Source of the DNA: Chrysomallon squamiferum
Lineage: Eukaryota; Mollusca; Gastropoda; Neomphalida; Peltospiridae
NCBI GenBank assembly: GCA_012295275.1
Contig: CM022667.1
Location: 8,415,038 to 8,477,037 of the forward strand
Length of the DNA: 62,000 bases
Direction: 5' to 3'
A program made the translations under genes and the position numbers. How positions within the stretch are numbered: the stretch's first letter is position 1; each line of letters begins with the position of its first letter. This document shows positions 11,618 to 23,910 of the stretch, piece by piece. The notes under the pieces were generated by a model. It saw nothing but the letters and a program-made list of their open reading frames with translations, searched no databases and was not told the origin of the DNA.

Positions 11618-11962
11618 TAGGTGCATTTTATTTTATCTTAATAATAAAGCTAATGCAAGATAGCTAGCTATAAAGTGTACAATGGTGACTGTAGTACTAG
11701 TAAGTTATGCTATTAATATCAAAAATTAACAATAACTATAAATTATATTATAATGATAATCATAATCCATATCATTATATGATTAAACTATATAATATAA
11801 TACCTGAAATTTGTAGATTAACCAGTCCCAATGCAGAATAAACCATAATGGGTTGATAATTCCTAGTTTGCCAATAAGAGGTAAAACGATTGAACCTGTG
11901 AACCAGTATTTTGTTATTTGCGGGATGCTACGATACCAATCACCAATGTCATTCGTCGCCAT
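8399..11962 (-). CDS. DERL1: Derlin-1, complete, 8 exons, 251 aa
   Basis: Exons (minus): 11962-11804, 11431-11320, 11066-11002, 10253-10227, 9894-9799, 9554-9502, 9213-9103 and 8531-8399. Lengths sum to 756 nt, giving 251 aa, which is the human Derlin-1 length. The product starts MATNDIGDWYRSIPQITKYW. It carries the Derlin WRP motif (IWRPLTAVLYYPIAGP), FDGRPADYLFMLLFNWIC, LYVWCQLNKDQIVTFWFGTR and YLPWVLLAFN. It ends with a basic, disordered tail and WGRGNQLGED, matching the SHP box that binds p97/VCP. Derlins are multipass ER-membrane rhomboid pseudoproteases that move misfolded proteins to the cytosol for degradation; no catalytic Ser/His dyad is expected. Exon 4 is only 27 nt. It is divergent with TBC1D31. 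Confidence 0.97.
9719..9780. repeat. (GAGAGT)n/(GA)n repeat in Derlin-1 intron
   Basis: Purine-rich simple repeat inside the intron between Derlin-1 exons 5 and 6, ending about 20 bp from the exon 5 donor. Confidence 0.9.
11571..11616. repeat. (CA)n microsatellite in Derlin-1 intron 1
   Basis: About 46 bp of CA repeat between Derlin-1 exons 1 and 2. Confidence 0.95.
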
Positions 11963-13250
11963 GCTTTGAGTTGCAGCAAATTAAAATACGTTCTACTCTA
12001 TCAGAACGATTCGCTTTGTTTTGAACGTTTTTAATTTTAAAAGAAATAATTTAAGTCTGACGTGGCTTTCCCTCAGCTTTACATCGCAAATAATACCGGA
12101 AATGGAAGAAAAAGCGTCACAGGAAGTTATTGTAATTGCTATTATAATTCCACCCAGAAATATTGACATTTCTACTCCTCAGCTTCATTTCTTTAAAAAC
12201 AAGTTACTAAGTGTACATTTGCATGTTAGATGTAAACAACTGTTTTAAAAGATCTAATAAATAAAAAAATATTATATTTATTTCTCTACCATTAATAAAC
12301 TTTTGATATACTTATCTATTTTATAACCAAAAAAAATAATAATAATAAAAATAAAATTAATTCATAATTTTAAGATCTACTGATCAATAAATATTTATGT
12401 TTGTATATAAGAAAATATTTTTAAAAAATACTTGTATATGGTTATATCAGTAATGTATAGTTTTAAAAAGAGTAGTCTGAAAAATTATAACTGTTTTACA
12501 AAAATCTAAATAAAATTATAACAAAAATGAAAATAATTATAACGAACGTTAGTCCTTTTTTAAAAGAGATTTTATGTACATTTGGCATATTTATTTGGTT
12601 CATTGTTGAAATCAAATGCATAAAATTTTCTTTTGCTTTTTTTTTTTTTTTTTTTTTCTTTTAATGACCACTGAATTTTTCTTATTAAGGTGCTTTCAAA
12701 AGTCGATGTAATGAAAAATCTACTACATAGATTTAATTGAAAATAGGATAAATTAATTTAATATAATTAATTTCAAACATATTTTGTTACGAGAGTGTTA
12801 AAAGGAATTTGAAACTATAAATGATATTAAATGCATTTAAGTATGAATTGAAAAAATATTAATTAACTAAGATTCTTGTTTTGAGAAATAGCATGATCAA
12901 CGAATCCATATTTTTAATAAACTGACAAAAACAAAGGCGCCATTTTGAAAAACATGTTCAGTCAGATCTCGTTAGCTTCCGAGTTAAGATAAATATTCTG
13001 CCCATTTAAGCATTCGTATAATTCACTCAACTAAATACTATCATCAACCTCTTTGGAAATCACTATAATATGCAATTTTTTAAATTTATAAACATGTATG
13101 TCTAATTTAGGACAACAAACATTCTGACAGGCGTCAAATTCAAATTGATATTGATCATATTCTGCTATTCATCATATTGTGTTTTATAATATTTACACGT
13201 TTACTTCTGTCAGGTTTAGAATTAATTGAAGTTTTGAATTTGTCAAAAAC
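11963..13250. promoter_or_regulatory. Shared divergent promoter region of Derlin-1 and TBC1D31
   Basis: 1,288 bp separate the two start codons, which point away from each other. Two housekeeping-type motifs are visible. An ETS-like ACCGGAAAT lies near 12,094-12,102, about 135 bp upstream of the Derlin-1 ATG. A YY1-like site (AAAATGGCGCC on the minus strand, near 12,936-12,948) lies about 300 bp upstream of the TBC1D31 ATG. No convincing TATA box was seen. The region otherwise is AT-rich, with a poly-T tract at 12,640-12,657. A short open reading at 12,021-12,248 has no recognisable protein features. Confidence 0.5.
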
Positions 13251-16200
13251 ATGCAGACCTTGGATGTATGCAAGAAAACTTCGGGAAAAATTTGGCACCG
13301 AAAGCCATCACCATCAAGTGATAATGGGTAAGAGATCTGTCATCTGTGGAAGTGGGTCATAATAATAATCACTAAGTCAGTATTACTATTAGTTGGATAT
13401 TTGCATCACTATGATAATGGGTACCACAGGATGATGTACATTAGACAGAACACGCACTGTCACAATATAGGTGTTATAATAAATATCAGTCAACATAGAT
13501 TCTGATATTGATCATACTTAGGTTAATCTTACGTTACTTTGTAAAATACCTGTCGGCTTTCCTCTATTCAGTTTATATAAATTTCAGATGTTTTCATTTT
13601 TTTTTTTTTTTTAAACAAATAAGAATGTTTGCTTACAGTGATAGGATAGAGTCAGATTATATAATTATCAGTATGAATGTCTTAATGTTTCTAGGAAGAA
13701 CAGTTATTTTCTTTCCATTTTCTTCTGAAACAAACATTCAGAAACATGTCTTACATCAGTGCTTGTGTACAAATTATGTAATTTTACTTAACATCAGAAC
13801 AAATTTATTTTAATTTATATTAATCCATTTTGTTGATGATTAATGCATTTATAAATCTGCTTCTTAAACTGATACAGAGATTTCTGATCAACATACCTAT
13901 CCATTACATTCAGATTTTGGTTGCCAACAATTAATTGATAAGTCAAACAGATAATAATTCATATTAATCATTAACAGTGATTTTTTAATGAATATAAAGA
14001 TTATTTCAAGTCGATAAACAGTTTTGTCCTATCCACAGGCTGATGGTTCGTATCTCTAGTTCACTTTCCAGTGCTCTCTCAGACAACAGTAAAACTGTTC
14101 GCTTCCTTCACTCAGCATTTGATGCAGCAGGTGACAGGTTTATTGCTGGAGATCACCATGGCAACATCTACATTTTTGATTTGTCCAAAAATAGGTTTGT
14201 CTTATTTACCAAACATATTTATAAAACTGATAGGAATATTCTTTTAATTAATAACATTTGAAATGGATACCAATTTAAAATTTTAATATATGTATGTATA
14301 TATGTATTTATGTCTGTGTGTCTGTGTCTGCCTCTCTGTGTGTTTGTGTGTACGTACAGCTAATGGTTTGAAAATGTTGATTAATAATTTTCCCTATCTG
14401 CTGTTGATTATAATAACTGTTCAACAGGATGCTATTAAAATATATTTTTTGCTTTGTTTCAGGTTTTGCATGGCACAAAAGACAGGACACCCCTGCACAG
14501 CCCTGGCGTTCACCATGAGAAGGAAAACAGAATTTCTAGTTGGACTTTCTGATTACTCACTCAAATGTTTTGATTCTGGTAACCAGCATACAATATAGTG
14601 TATTCCTGGCATGATAAACAATACAATATAAAATATTTTATATAACTTCTATTTGAATTAAGTACCACAGTTGGTAATAAAGCTTTGCTAATGATAAAGT
14701 ATGCTAATAAAACAATTTCAGATATGTAGAGGTAGACAGTAATTTGTTTAGAGGCATTTAAAAATTTTGCTTGTTGACTGAGGTATTAGATATGGCAACT
14801 TTGCTGTGATTTAATTACTGTTTTACATTTTGCATGTATGAAAGTGCATCATAATTAATTTTGCATAAAATTTCTGAAATGTAAAATCTGATAAATTGGA
14901 CAAATTTGTTCTGCTGCTTTTTCAAATTTTGTTTTGTAATACTTTGGTAATTAATTGGACTGGAACTTTAAAAGTGTTTTGTTTTGTGATCACAGACACA
15001 AAAGAACTTGTTGCCTGGATGAAGGGACATGAATCGGCAATTCACAGCATTTCTATCCATGCGTCAGGACGCTACGCACTGACAACATCGGCAGACACAG
15101 CTCTCCTCTGGGATCTTGACACCTTTCAGAGAAAACGCAAACTGAACATCAAGGAAGAAGTTGGGCTACTTAAGGCATGTCGATTTGATAGTCCTCATCA
15201 AAATTTACTACTAATTCATATATATATATATATATAAGGTGTTTAGATTTTGTAGTCTTTATCAAAATTTACTAATTAATAAATATTTAAGGTGTTTTGA
15301 TTTCAGAACAGGTATTAAAGTTTACTAATAGTTATACCGTTCTTTAACATTTTTTTTATAGTGAACATTGCTGCTTATCTTGTTATAAATAAAATAATGA
15401 AAACATATTTTGGTGTGACTGACCAAAAGAATAAAATGTTGATCTGTATGTTACTGGATTTCAACTTCTGCAAGAAACTTTAAAATAAAATAATAAAATA
15501 TTAGAAAAATTGTATTAGTATATATCTGTTGTAATGTAAATTTAACAATTTCAGTCTCTTTATTATACTTAAGCATATTTTTATATATATATATATATAT
15601 GCCTCTTTTCAGGTATTTTTCCTTCCTCTGAGTAATACGATTATGACGTGTTTCCGTGATGACTCAATATTTGCCTGGGAGTCCGACACTCTGGAATGTA
15701 AATATCAGTTACCGATTCCTCCTGGAGACAGCCCACGCTACAAAGCCTTCGCAGCAACTAGGTAGAGTTATCTTTCCTTTGTTCACATTTCAATGTTTAC
15801 TTCAAGAGTTGTATATTGGCTGCATTTGTTACCTAAATATTGTTGTTTGAAAATACCATATATCTATATCTTATCTTTAGATACAATAATCTAAGTTTTA
15901 AATTTTAATTTTATTGTTTAATTTTGTTTTTAAATCCATTAACATTTTTTTTTTAATGTTCTCGATTAGTAAAACAAAATTCATGGAATTTCTTAAATTA
16001 TTTAACAAACTTTAATTTGTGTTATAATTTTTAAAATTTATTTTTGCACTTTCTGTCTACTTTCTCAGTTTCTGTCTGTCTTTTTCTAGATCATATTATG
16101 TTTTTTTTTGTGTTCATTTTTGTTTTAACAGTGATCTGTGATTTCAATACTAAAAGATAAGGCAGGTATTTTTCCCTTGTTAGTAGGTGCTAACAGTAAT

Positions 16201-17193
16201 TCTCTTCCAAATCTGACGTCCAAGTTTTTACATTTAACAACAAAACTGCACAAACATCTGTAAACACATACTACAGTGAACTCTTGATTGCAGAGATGGC
16301 AGAGTTTTGGCTGCTGGTGGACGTTCACGTTTTATCCACCTGTGGTCACTTGATACGAGGAGACTACTTAGAATCATAGAACTGCCCAGCAAAGTGACCA
16401 CTGTCAAACAGCTTGACTTCATTCCTGACAACTTCCAGTGTGGTGCTGATCAGGTGAAATACTTCTGAAAAAATTTCATATTTAACATAAAAAAAAAGAT
16501 TCTAGTTTTGTTAATGTTTACTGCATATAAGATATTTTGTAAAGAATTATTCCTTAAATCTATCCTATGGTAGATTTTGTTTTTGTTCTAGAATTATTAA
16601 AAAAAAAGAAATGTGTAAGATGTCTAAAATATTAATAGTTTCAGTCTGAATTAAAGTTGAATGGTGAATTTAGCAGGGACATACTGTGTAGCAGGGACAT
16701 ACTGTGTAGGGACATACTTTATAAGAATTATAAAGAAAATACAGAAATATTTAAGGACATACTGTGAAATGATTAAATAAAAGATAATATTACATAATTT
16801 ACAAATAATCATTTCATTCCTCTCTATTTATAATCATTTCTATTTTCAGTTATTTAATTTTAATTTTATATTAAAATTTCTCAGGTTCTGGGAGTCTTGT
16901 GTCAGGATGGCATCGTGCGATTCATCCACACTGACACCTGTAAACTGTTGTTTGACATCGGCGCCGTTGACAATCGCATCAACAATGTGTCTGTCAGTCC
17001 GAATGGGCGACATGTTGTTGCAGTGATGGATGATGGGACACTTCATGTTTACTGTGTTTTAGCTTTGTCATCTGAACTGAACCAGGTAAACCACACTGAA
17101 CTGTTCTGTGTGTTAGAAATACTAATTATTGTTAATTTCACTTTCTGATTATATAAGTAAAATTCTCATATTCAAACAATATTTCTGTTTCTC

Positions 17194-17272
<79 letters not shown>

Positions 17273-17522
17273 ACTCACTCACTCACTCACTCACTCCTTT
17301 CCTGACTTCATTTTTAACCAGTTTATTCTAAAGCTGTTTGTATTTACATTATTTGCTGTGGTTTTGATCCCTCAGCCTCCTGCACCACTGGTTAAAGTTG
17401 TTATGTCCAACAAGATGTCCGAAACAACATCAACAGACACCAGTGTGAGAAGTCAGACGAAATCTCAGATGTCCAGAACCAGACCAAGCAGCAGGAAAAA
17501 ATATCTTCAAGACAGTGATACA
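13251..17522 (+). other. TBC1D31: TBC1D31 exons 1-8: WD40 beta-propeller
   Basis: Visible WD-type blades include FIAGDHHGNIYIFDL, EFLVGLSDYSLKCFDS, HESAIHSISIHASGRYALTT followed by TALLWDLDTF, DDSIFAWESDTLECKYQLP, and RVLAAGGRSRFIHLWSLDTR. Later blades contain LGVLCQDGIVRFIHTDTCKL and VSPNGRHVVAVMDDGTLHVY. Exon 8 encodes a Ser/Thr/Lys-rich linker (PPAPLVKVV followed by MSNKMSETTSTDTS). This is the presumed protein-interaction platform. Confidence 0.93.
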
Positions 17523-19034
17523 GTTAGTGATCATTTTTATACTTACATATAAATAGTGATTGTGTTTACATACACTGTATTATATAAAAAAACAAAGATA
17601 GTGATCATTTATATATTTATATTTTATATAAATAAATAGTGATGGTATAATAGTTTATGTATATTATAAAATAAAAAGCTAATGATCATGTTTACAGATA
17701 TGTAATTAGAATGTTTATCTACGATTTTCATTGATTGATTTTGTATTAGCAAATTAGTTGTGACATAAACATTTTGAACTTGTTGTTATATTTTAATATT
17801 TCTTGTTACAGAGTCTGGCAGGTGAACTTGATGTAGAAAAACTGTCCAAAATTTTAAGAGGTTATGGTGAATATCCTGCAAAATACAGGTGACAAAAAAT
17901 ATACTAATAATAAAACAACTATAAACATCAAACTAACAAGAAAATGTAATTTATATTTATTACTGCATTTTATTTTTTTTATTATTTGTTTTCAATATTT
18001 GTTTTCAATTTTTTTTTAAACCATTTTTTTTTTTTTTTTTTTTTTTTTTGATTGTTTTGTTGTTTTTCTTAAACATTTTTTTTGTGACATAAAAAATTAT
18101 AAGATTAACACAAGTCCATGATATTATAGGATTTTTTGTTTAGATTGTTTTTACATTTATATATAATATTGATGTTTTATAATATTTTCTTGTCTGGCTT
18201 TATTATTAGCAAAGTAATATTTCTAATTACAAACAAATAAAATATGTTTAGGCTATTAATAGTAAATTCTTAAATACCTGATTTTGATTTCATATGTTTT
18301 ATATCTGTTACAAATTTCATTTGTTGTTAAGATGTTCATACTTAAATTCTTAATATGCCATAGCATCTGATTTTTAATTTCATGTGTTTTTTCCTATTAT
18401 GAAGCAAACTGATAAATAACTGTGTTTGTTGTTAGAATGTTCATCTGGAGGTCTGTGTTGCATCTGCCAGAAAACCATGCAGCTTATGGTGCCCTTGTTG
18501 ACAAAGGGTCACATCCAGCCTACTCAAAACTACACGAAGTTTATCCAATCAAAAGTCGAAAACTGCTCAGAGTGTTACAGAGGTAAAGTTAAAAATTATA
18601 TATATATACATTTAGTAATTGGGCAGCCCATGTTTATAATGAAATGACAAAGAAACTAAACTAGATAAATAAATAATTAAAAAAAATAATAATAATAAAA
18701 TAAAAACAACATAATAAAATAAATAACTGCAAAAACTGATGTTGAATATGCACATAGCACTTTTTAAGTAACATTGTATTTAATTATTTAAGTAGTCAAA
18801 TCAATTGATTAAAAAGTTTAATTATATATTTAAATGTTTTTTAAATCACTACTGTTATACCTAGATTCATATTTAGAAATCGATTTTGGTAAAATAAAAC
18901 TTCTTTTTTTTATTTTATATTCATTAATTTCTAGAAATTATATTTTATTTTAGTTGAGGTTTATATTTTTATTTAGATTGATCATTTTAAAATTAAGTTA
19001 AAAATTTTGATATTGTTATTATTTATGTATGTAT

Positions 19035-19097
<63 letters not shown>

Positions 19098-20217
19098 TGT
19101 TGTCATATTTTCAGAATTCTATCAGCACTTGCACACTGGTCTCCAATATTCGGAGAAACGCAGTATCTACCAATGTTAGCCTTTCCTTTTGTGAAACTCT
19201 TCCAGAACAACCATCTTGTGTGTTTTGAAATCATAGCCACACTTCTAGGTTAGATTAGTATACACATTCTAACCTGATTACCATAAACATTATTTTCTGT
19301 TGGTTTTTTTTTTCCATTTTTTTCAGACAAAAATTATTAATAATAGATTGATTTTAAATGATAGTTATTATTTTAATAGTTTAAAATAAGTGTATTAAAA
19401 GTATACAGAATACATAATTTTATTAATCATTTCATATCATTGTAGTTGGCATTTTTCCTTTTCTTTTCTCTTTTTTTTTTTAAACTAAAATTTCACCTAC
19501 TGACATAATATTCAAAATACTGATACCATAGTTACTAACAGTCTGTTAATATGCTGCTATATTTACTATCAGTAATTAAAAAGATTTATAAAAATAATAT
19601 TCATAACTGTTCTTGAACCTTTTTAATGTACTGATAATTTTTATATGGTTGAATTTAATAAGAATTTTTTTTCTTTCTTTTTTAACTACTTTTATCTTTG
19701 TCAGTAAACTGGGGCTACCACTGGTTTGAGTATTTCCCCAACCCACCAATCAACATTTTGGCAATGATAGAAAATGTGATAGCTCACCATGACCGATACC
19801 TGTTACAGCATTTTGTCAAGTACAGAGTGACGTCTGAGGTAAATTCCTACTTTTTCTTCACGTTTTAAATGTCTTAGAAACACCAGAAATAAAAAAAAAT
19901 GTTTTATACTTCTCAGTCCCAGTGTTTATTTGGTTCTTGTTATGAGTTTTTGTTTTTGGTAGCAAAGTAAAAAGTTTATGAGAATTCATTGAGTGTGTCT
20001 GTTGTTACTATTATTATTTAGTTCATGAAAAAAACATCTGATTGAACTAAAAATGTGTTTAGGTTGTTTTTACATGCAATCAAGGTACACGTCAGAAAAA
20101 AAGCAAAGAAAAAAGCAGACAATCAGACTCAGTTGGCAAACATTTGCTTTCTTAGATGTTTTCAGTTTATTTCAAAACAGAACATTAAAAATAAGGGCTG
20201 GAAATTGTTTAAATATT

Positions 20218-20260
<43 letters not shown>

Positions 20261-23200
20261 GGTTTTTTTTTTTTTTCTTTTTAAAAAAAAAAAAAATTAA
20301 CAAAAGTCCCCCCATCTTTTTTAAAGAAATTTAAAAAAAAAAAGTAATAATACAAAGAGTTAATCTTCTGCTTCTGCAGATCATCAGTCAGTGATCTGTC
20401 ACTTGATCAGAATTCACTGCACAAGCTAATCTAGCTGATCTGTGTATCAGACTAATTACAGGCTTGATGAGATGATTGCAGACTGATGTGATCAGGTGTC
20501 TGTCAGGAGGCTTGGACAGTACTAATTAGTAAAACAAAACAACATGACAGCACATTAATTTTGTTTTCATTCATTCATTCATGTCACATAAGTTGAATTC
20601 TGTCATTGGTGAACACATAATCAGTTGAGTGGAATTAGCTATGTAAGCTACACTGTGATTGGCCAGTTCTGCAGAGAACAGACAGTTCTGTTGGTTGTGA
20701 GCTAATTATGACAGTTTCTGCTCTAGTGTTTGAAAAGTCATTTTTATTGGACAGTTTTTGTAATGAACTATATATTTATTTGATGAAAACGTTGGAACAT
20801 TAGTCAGAGAGATTGACGAATTGTGACAGATCAGAATTCTGGCAGTCAGTTTGTGGTTTAGAGAGTTGTCTGTTTTTGTGATTTAAAATTTGAAGAAGTG
20901 TCATTGTCTTTATTAACCAAATTTATCTTGACAAAGTGGCAGAGTTTTTACTGAATTGTGTTACACTGTTTTGTGTTTCAGTAACTCGTATGCTAGAGAC
21001 AAGTTTCAGTAAAAACTAGATTAATAGTTTACATCAGTGTACAAGTTAAAGTGAATTGAATTTAAAAAATAAATAAAAAAAAAAGTTAAATTAAAATTCA
21101 GGAATGGCATCGATAGTAGACTTGCCAGTGGAGCACAGTAACTTTCCCGGAGGAAGACTGGTTCAGCTGTCGAGCAATCCGATGTTTTCTGCTCTGCAGC
21201 AAACTCTGCTGAGTGAGTGCAGTAAGACTCAGGCTGCAGAACAAGACTGTGGAGTGAAACAGTTCAACAGTGTGGGCGAGGCGCTGGGTGCCAGCATCGG
21301 CCTGTTTGACCAGAGCAGGGAGGAGATTGAAAATGACCCCTGTTTAAACATGAACTCCGCCTTCGCAGCAGTGCAGGAAGCTAACTTGCTGTCTGAGTTC
21401 CGACTGGTCAACGGAAACCCCAAAGTGTCTGAACTGCACCGTTTTTACACGGTCACTGCATGTACATAGAGACAAAACGAAGCGAAGAGGTGGACCTGGT
21501 CAAGTCCTCGGGACTGGGGAGTTCATCTCTGCAGCAGAAACTTTACAACGTACATGCCAAGTACGACAGAGACAGACTGCATCTGACAAACCGCGTCACT
21601 TCAAGTCTTCAGCTGCTGAAAGCGTCGATTCCTGTCCTGCCTCCTCACGAGATGTTTCTCAGCAGATCCAAGTCACGTCAGCTCAAACCGAAAGCCACGG
21701 AGCTGATGAACAGGTGGTATGATGACCATGTGGACAACCCTACCCCAACGACGAAGACAAGATGATGCTTGCTGACAAAGGGGAGATAAGTCTTGCTCAG
21801 GTGAAGGCCTGGTTTGCTAACCGTCGCAACCGAACAAACAACACCAAGCCAAAACGACAGAAGATGCAGGTTGAAAAGAAGCTGTTGACAATCTGCACAG
21901 AGCTGAAGACAGGTGCAGCAGCAGCGCCGAGGTTGTACGGTGACGTTATCACCCAGCTGTCAAACATCGTCAACGGCGCCAACATTTTCAGTCAGAGACA
22001 GTTGATGAAAGAAACTCAGGAATCATTCTGAGTTGAAGACAAACAAACACTTCCAGTGTTGTATAGTTCTTAGACGTTGTGCTATTTGTTAATAACTTGT
22101 TGATTTTAGTGTTTGTATATATCTGATGTTTGATTTTTATGGTTGTATATAGTCTGATGTCTGTGATGTCGAAACTCTTGTTTTTACCATATGATTAAAC
22201 TGTGTTTGTTTTCAGATACTAGTTTTGTTCTTATTAATTTCTACACTGTAAAAAGTGCTATTTATATACAGAAGTGATTTTTGCAATATCAGTAGATGTC
22301 TGTTTATGAATTTTCATATAAATTTTTTGTTAATTAAAAGCATACTGTTTTAACTTTACAAAAATATCTCATATAATTTTATAAGTTTCAGTGTGAAACA
22401 ACTTTGTTATCAGGTTGCTAGTCCAGATCTGACAGGAAACAAAGCAGCAATAAAAGAAAATAATTTTTGTTTAGAAAATAAAAACACTCCCCTCCAAAAA
22501 AACAAAACATTCCTAAAAATATATATTTTTTTTTATATTAATTTTAATATCATTTTTTTTTTTTAATTATTTGAATTATTTATGTACAGAAATAAGAAGA
22601 AAAAAAACCTCTCATTCCATAAGTTTGTAAATCAATTTTTAGTGATTTTGTTACGTACTGGCACTGATGTAGCGACGTGTGATGTTGTATCAAAATGTAC
22701 TTCTAGGTGTATGCGTGGCCACTGCTGGAGAGTGTTTTCTCCGAGGTGCTCACTAAGGAGGAGTGGCTGATGCTGTGGGACAACGTGTTCAGCACTCACC
22801 CCTCGTTCCTGCTCATGCTGGTCGCAGCCTACGCGATCTGTGCCCGGGGACCCCTCATGCAGTGCAGGGAACTTGACGACTTCAAAGTCTGTGTTTAAAC
22901 TCACCACTTTATTTTATTTCATATTATTATTTTATATTGAATTTCTTGAATTTAAAATGTCAGAGATATTGGAGAAGTTGGTGACACATAGCTAATTTAT
23001 TTAGAATCAGAGTAACTGTTTTTTTTTTACAAGACCAGTTAAATATATAAATATTTACAAAGTTAAGTTGTGTGACTTCAGACAGATAAGCAAGTTTATT
23101 ATTAGTTAATAGCAGTTTTAATCAAATAAGTATGTAATTAATGAAATAAACAACTTGACTGATAATTTTATAAATATGATTGTAGGATAATAGATACGAT

Positions 23201-23866
23201 ATTTATATTAATATATTAATTACTATCAACTCTTTCATCTTAACTTCCAGTTGTATTGGGGTAGATGATTGTCAACAATATGTTTCCATGCTTTGCTCTT
23301 TCTGAAAGTTAACATTTAAAAATATTTTCAGTATTTTTTCCACCACCGCAACGCTGTTGATGTGAAGCAGGTGGTGAAGGAGGCGTACCGCTTGATGGAG
23401 TCGACACCCGACAACGTGCACCCCCGCAGACACATTGAAGAGTTCAAACCTCTCACCAAGGGACTCTACCCAGTGTTCAACAAATATCCCAAGTTCATTG
23501 TCGATTACCAGGTGCAGTAAAACAGTTTTATCAAAAACAACCTCATTTATTGTTGTTTGCCATGTAACAGTAAAACATTTCAATCCAGTACAAAGAAATT
23601 AATGTTTGATTACAAGATACAGCTAAACAAGAACAGCCAAGTTTATTATTCTTTACCAGTAAAATATTTGTGAGGTTTTCATTTTCTTTGATGAATTAGG
23701 AAGCAGTGGTACATTTATTTGGTGTAGATATTAGTTAGCATTATCAGTGAAGAGAATATCTCTCAAACTTGACGTATGAAAAATCTACAGTTCTTTGTGA
23801 TAAAGAATTTGATACCATTAATTACATAAAACAACAAACCAAAAAAAATAAAAAAGAGCAATTATT

Positions 23867-23910
<44 letters not shown>

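Larger units (their letters stand above)
17812..23511 (+). other. TBC1D31: TBC1D31 exons 9-14: TBC (Rab-GAP-like) domain
   Basis: Runs from LRGYGEYPAKYRMFIWRSVL through AHWSPIFGETQYLPMLAFPF, WFEYFPNPPINILAMIEN and YAWPLLESVFSEVLTKEEW to YPVFNKYPKFIVDYQ. The fold signature is clear. However, I do not see the canonical catalytic IxxDxxR arginine finger or the YxQ glutamine finger, so Rab-GAP activity is doubtful. That inference should be checked by alignment. Intron 12 (19839-22706) is long because it contains the homeobox locus. Confidence 0.88.
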
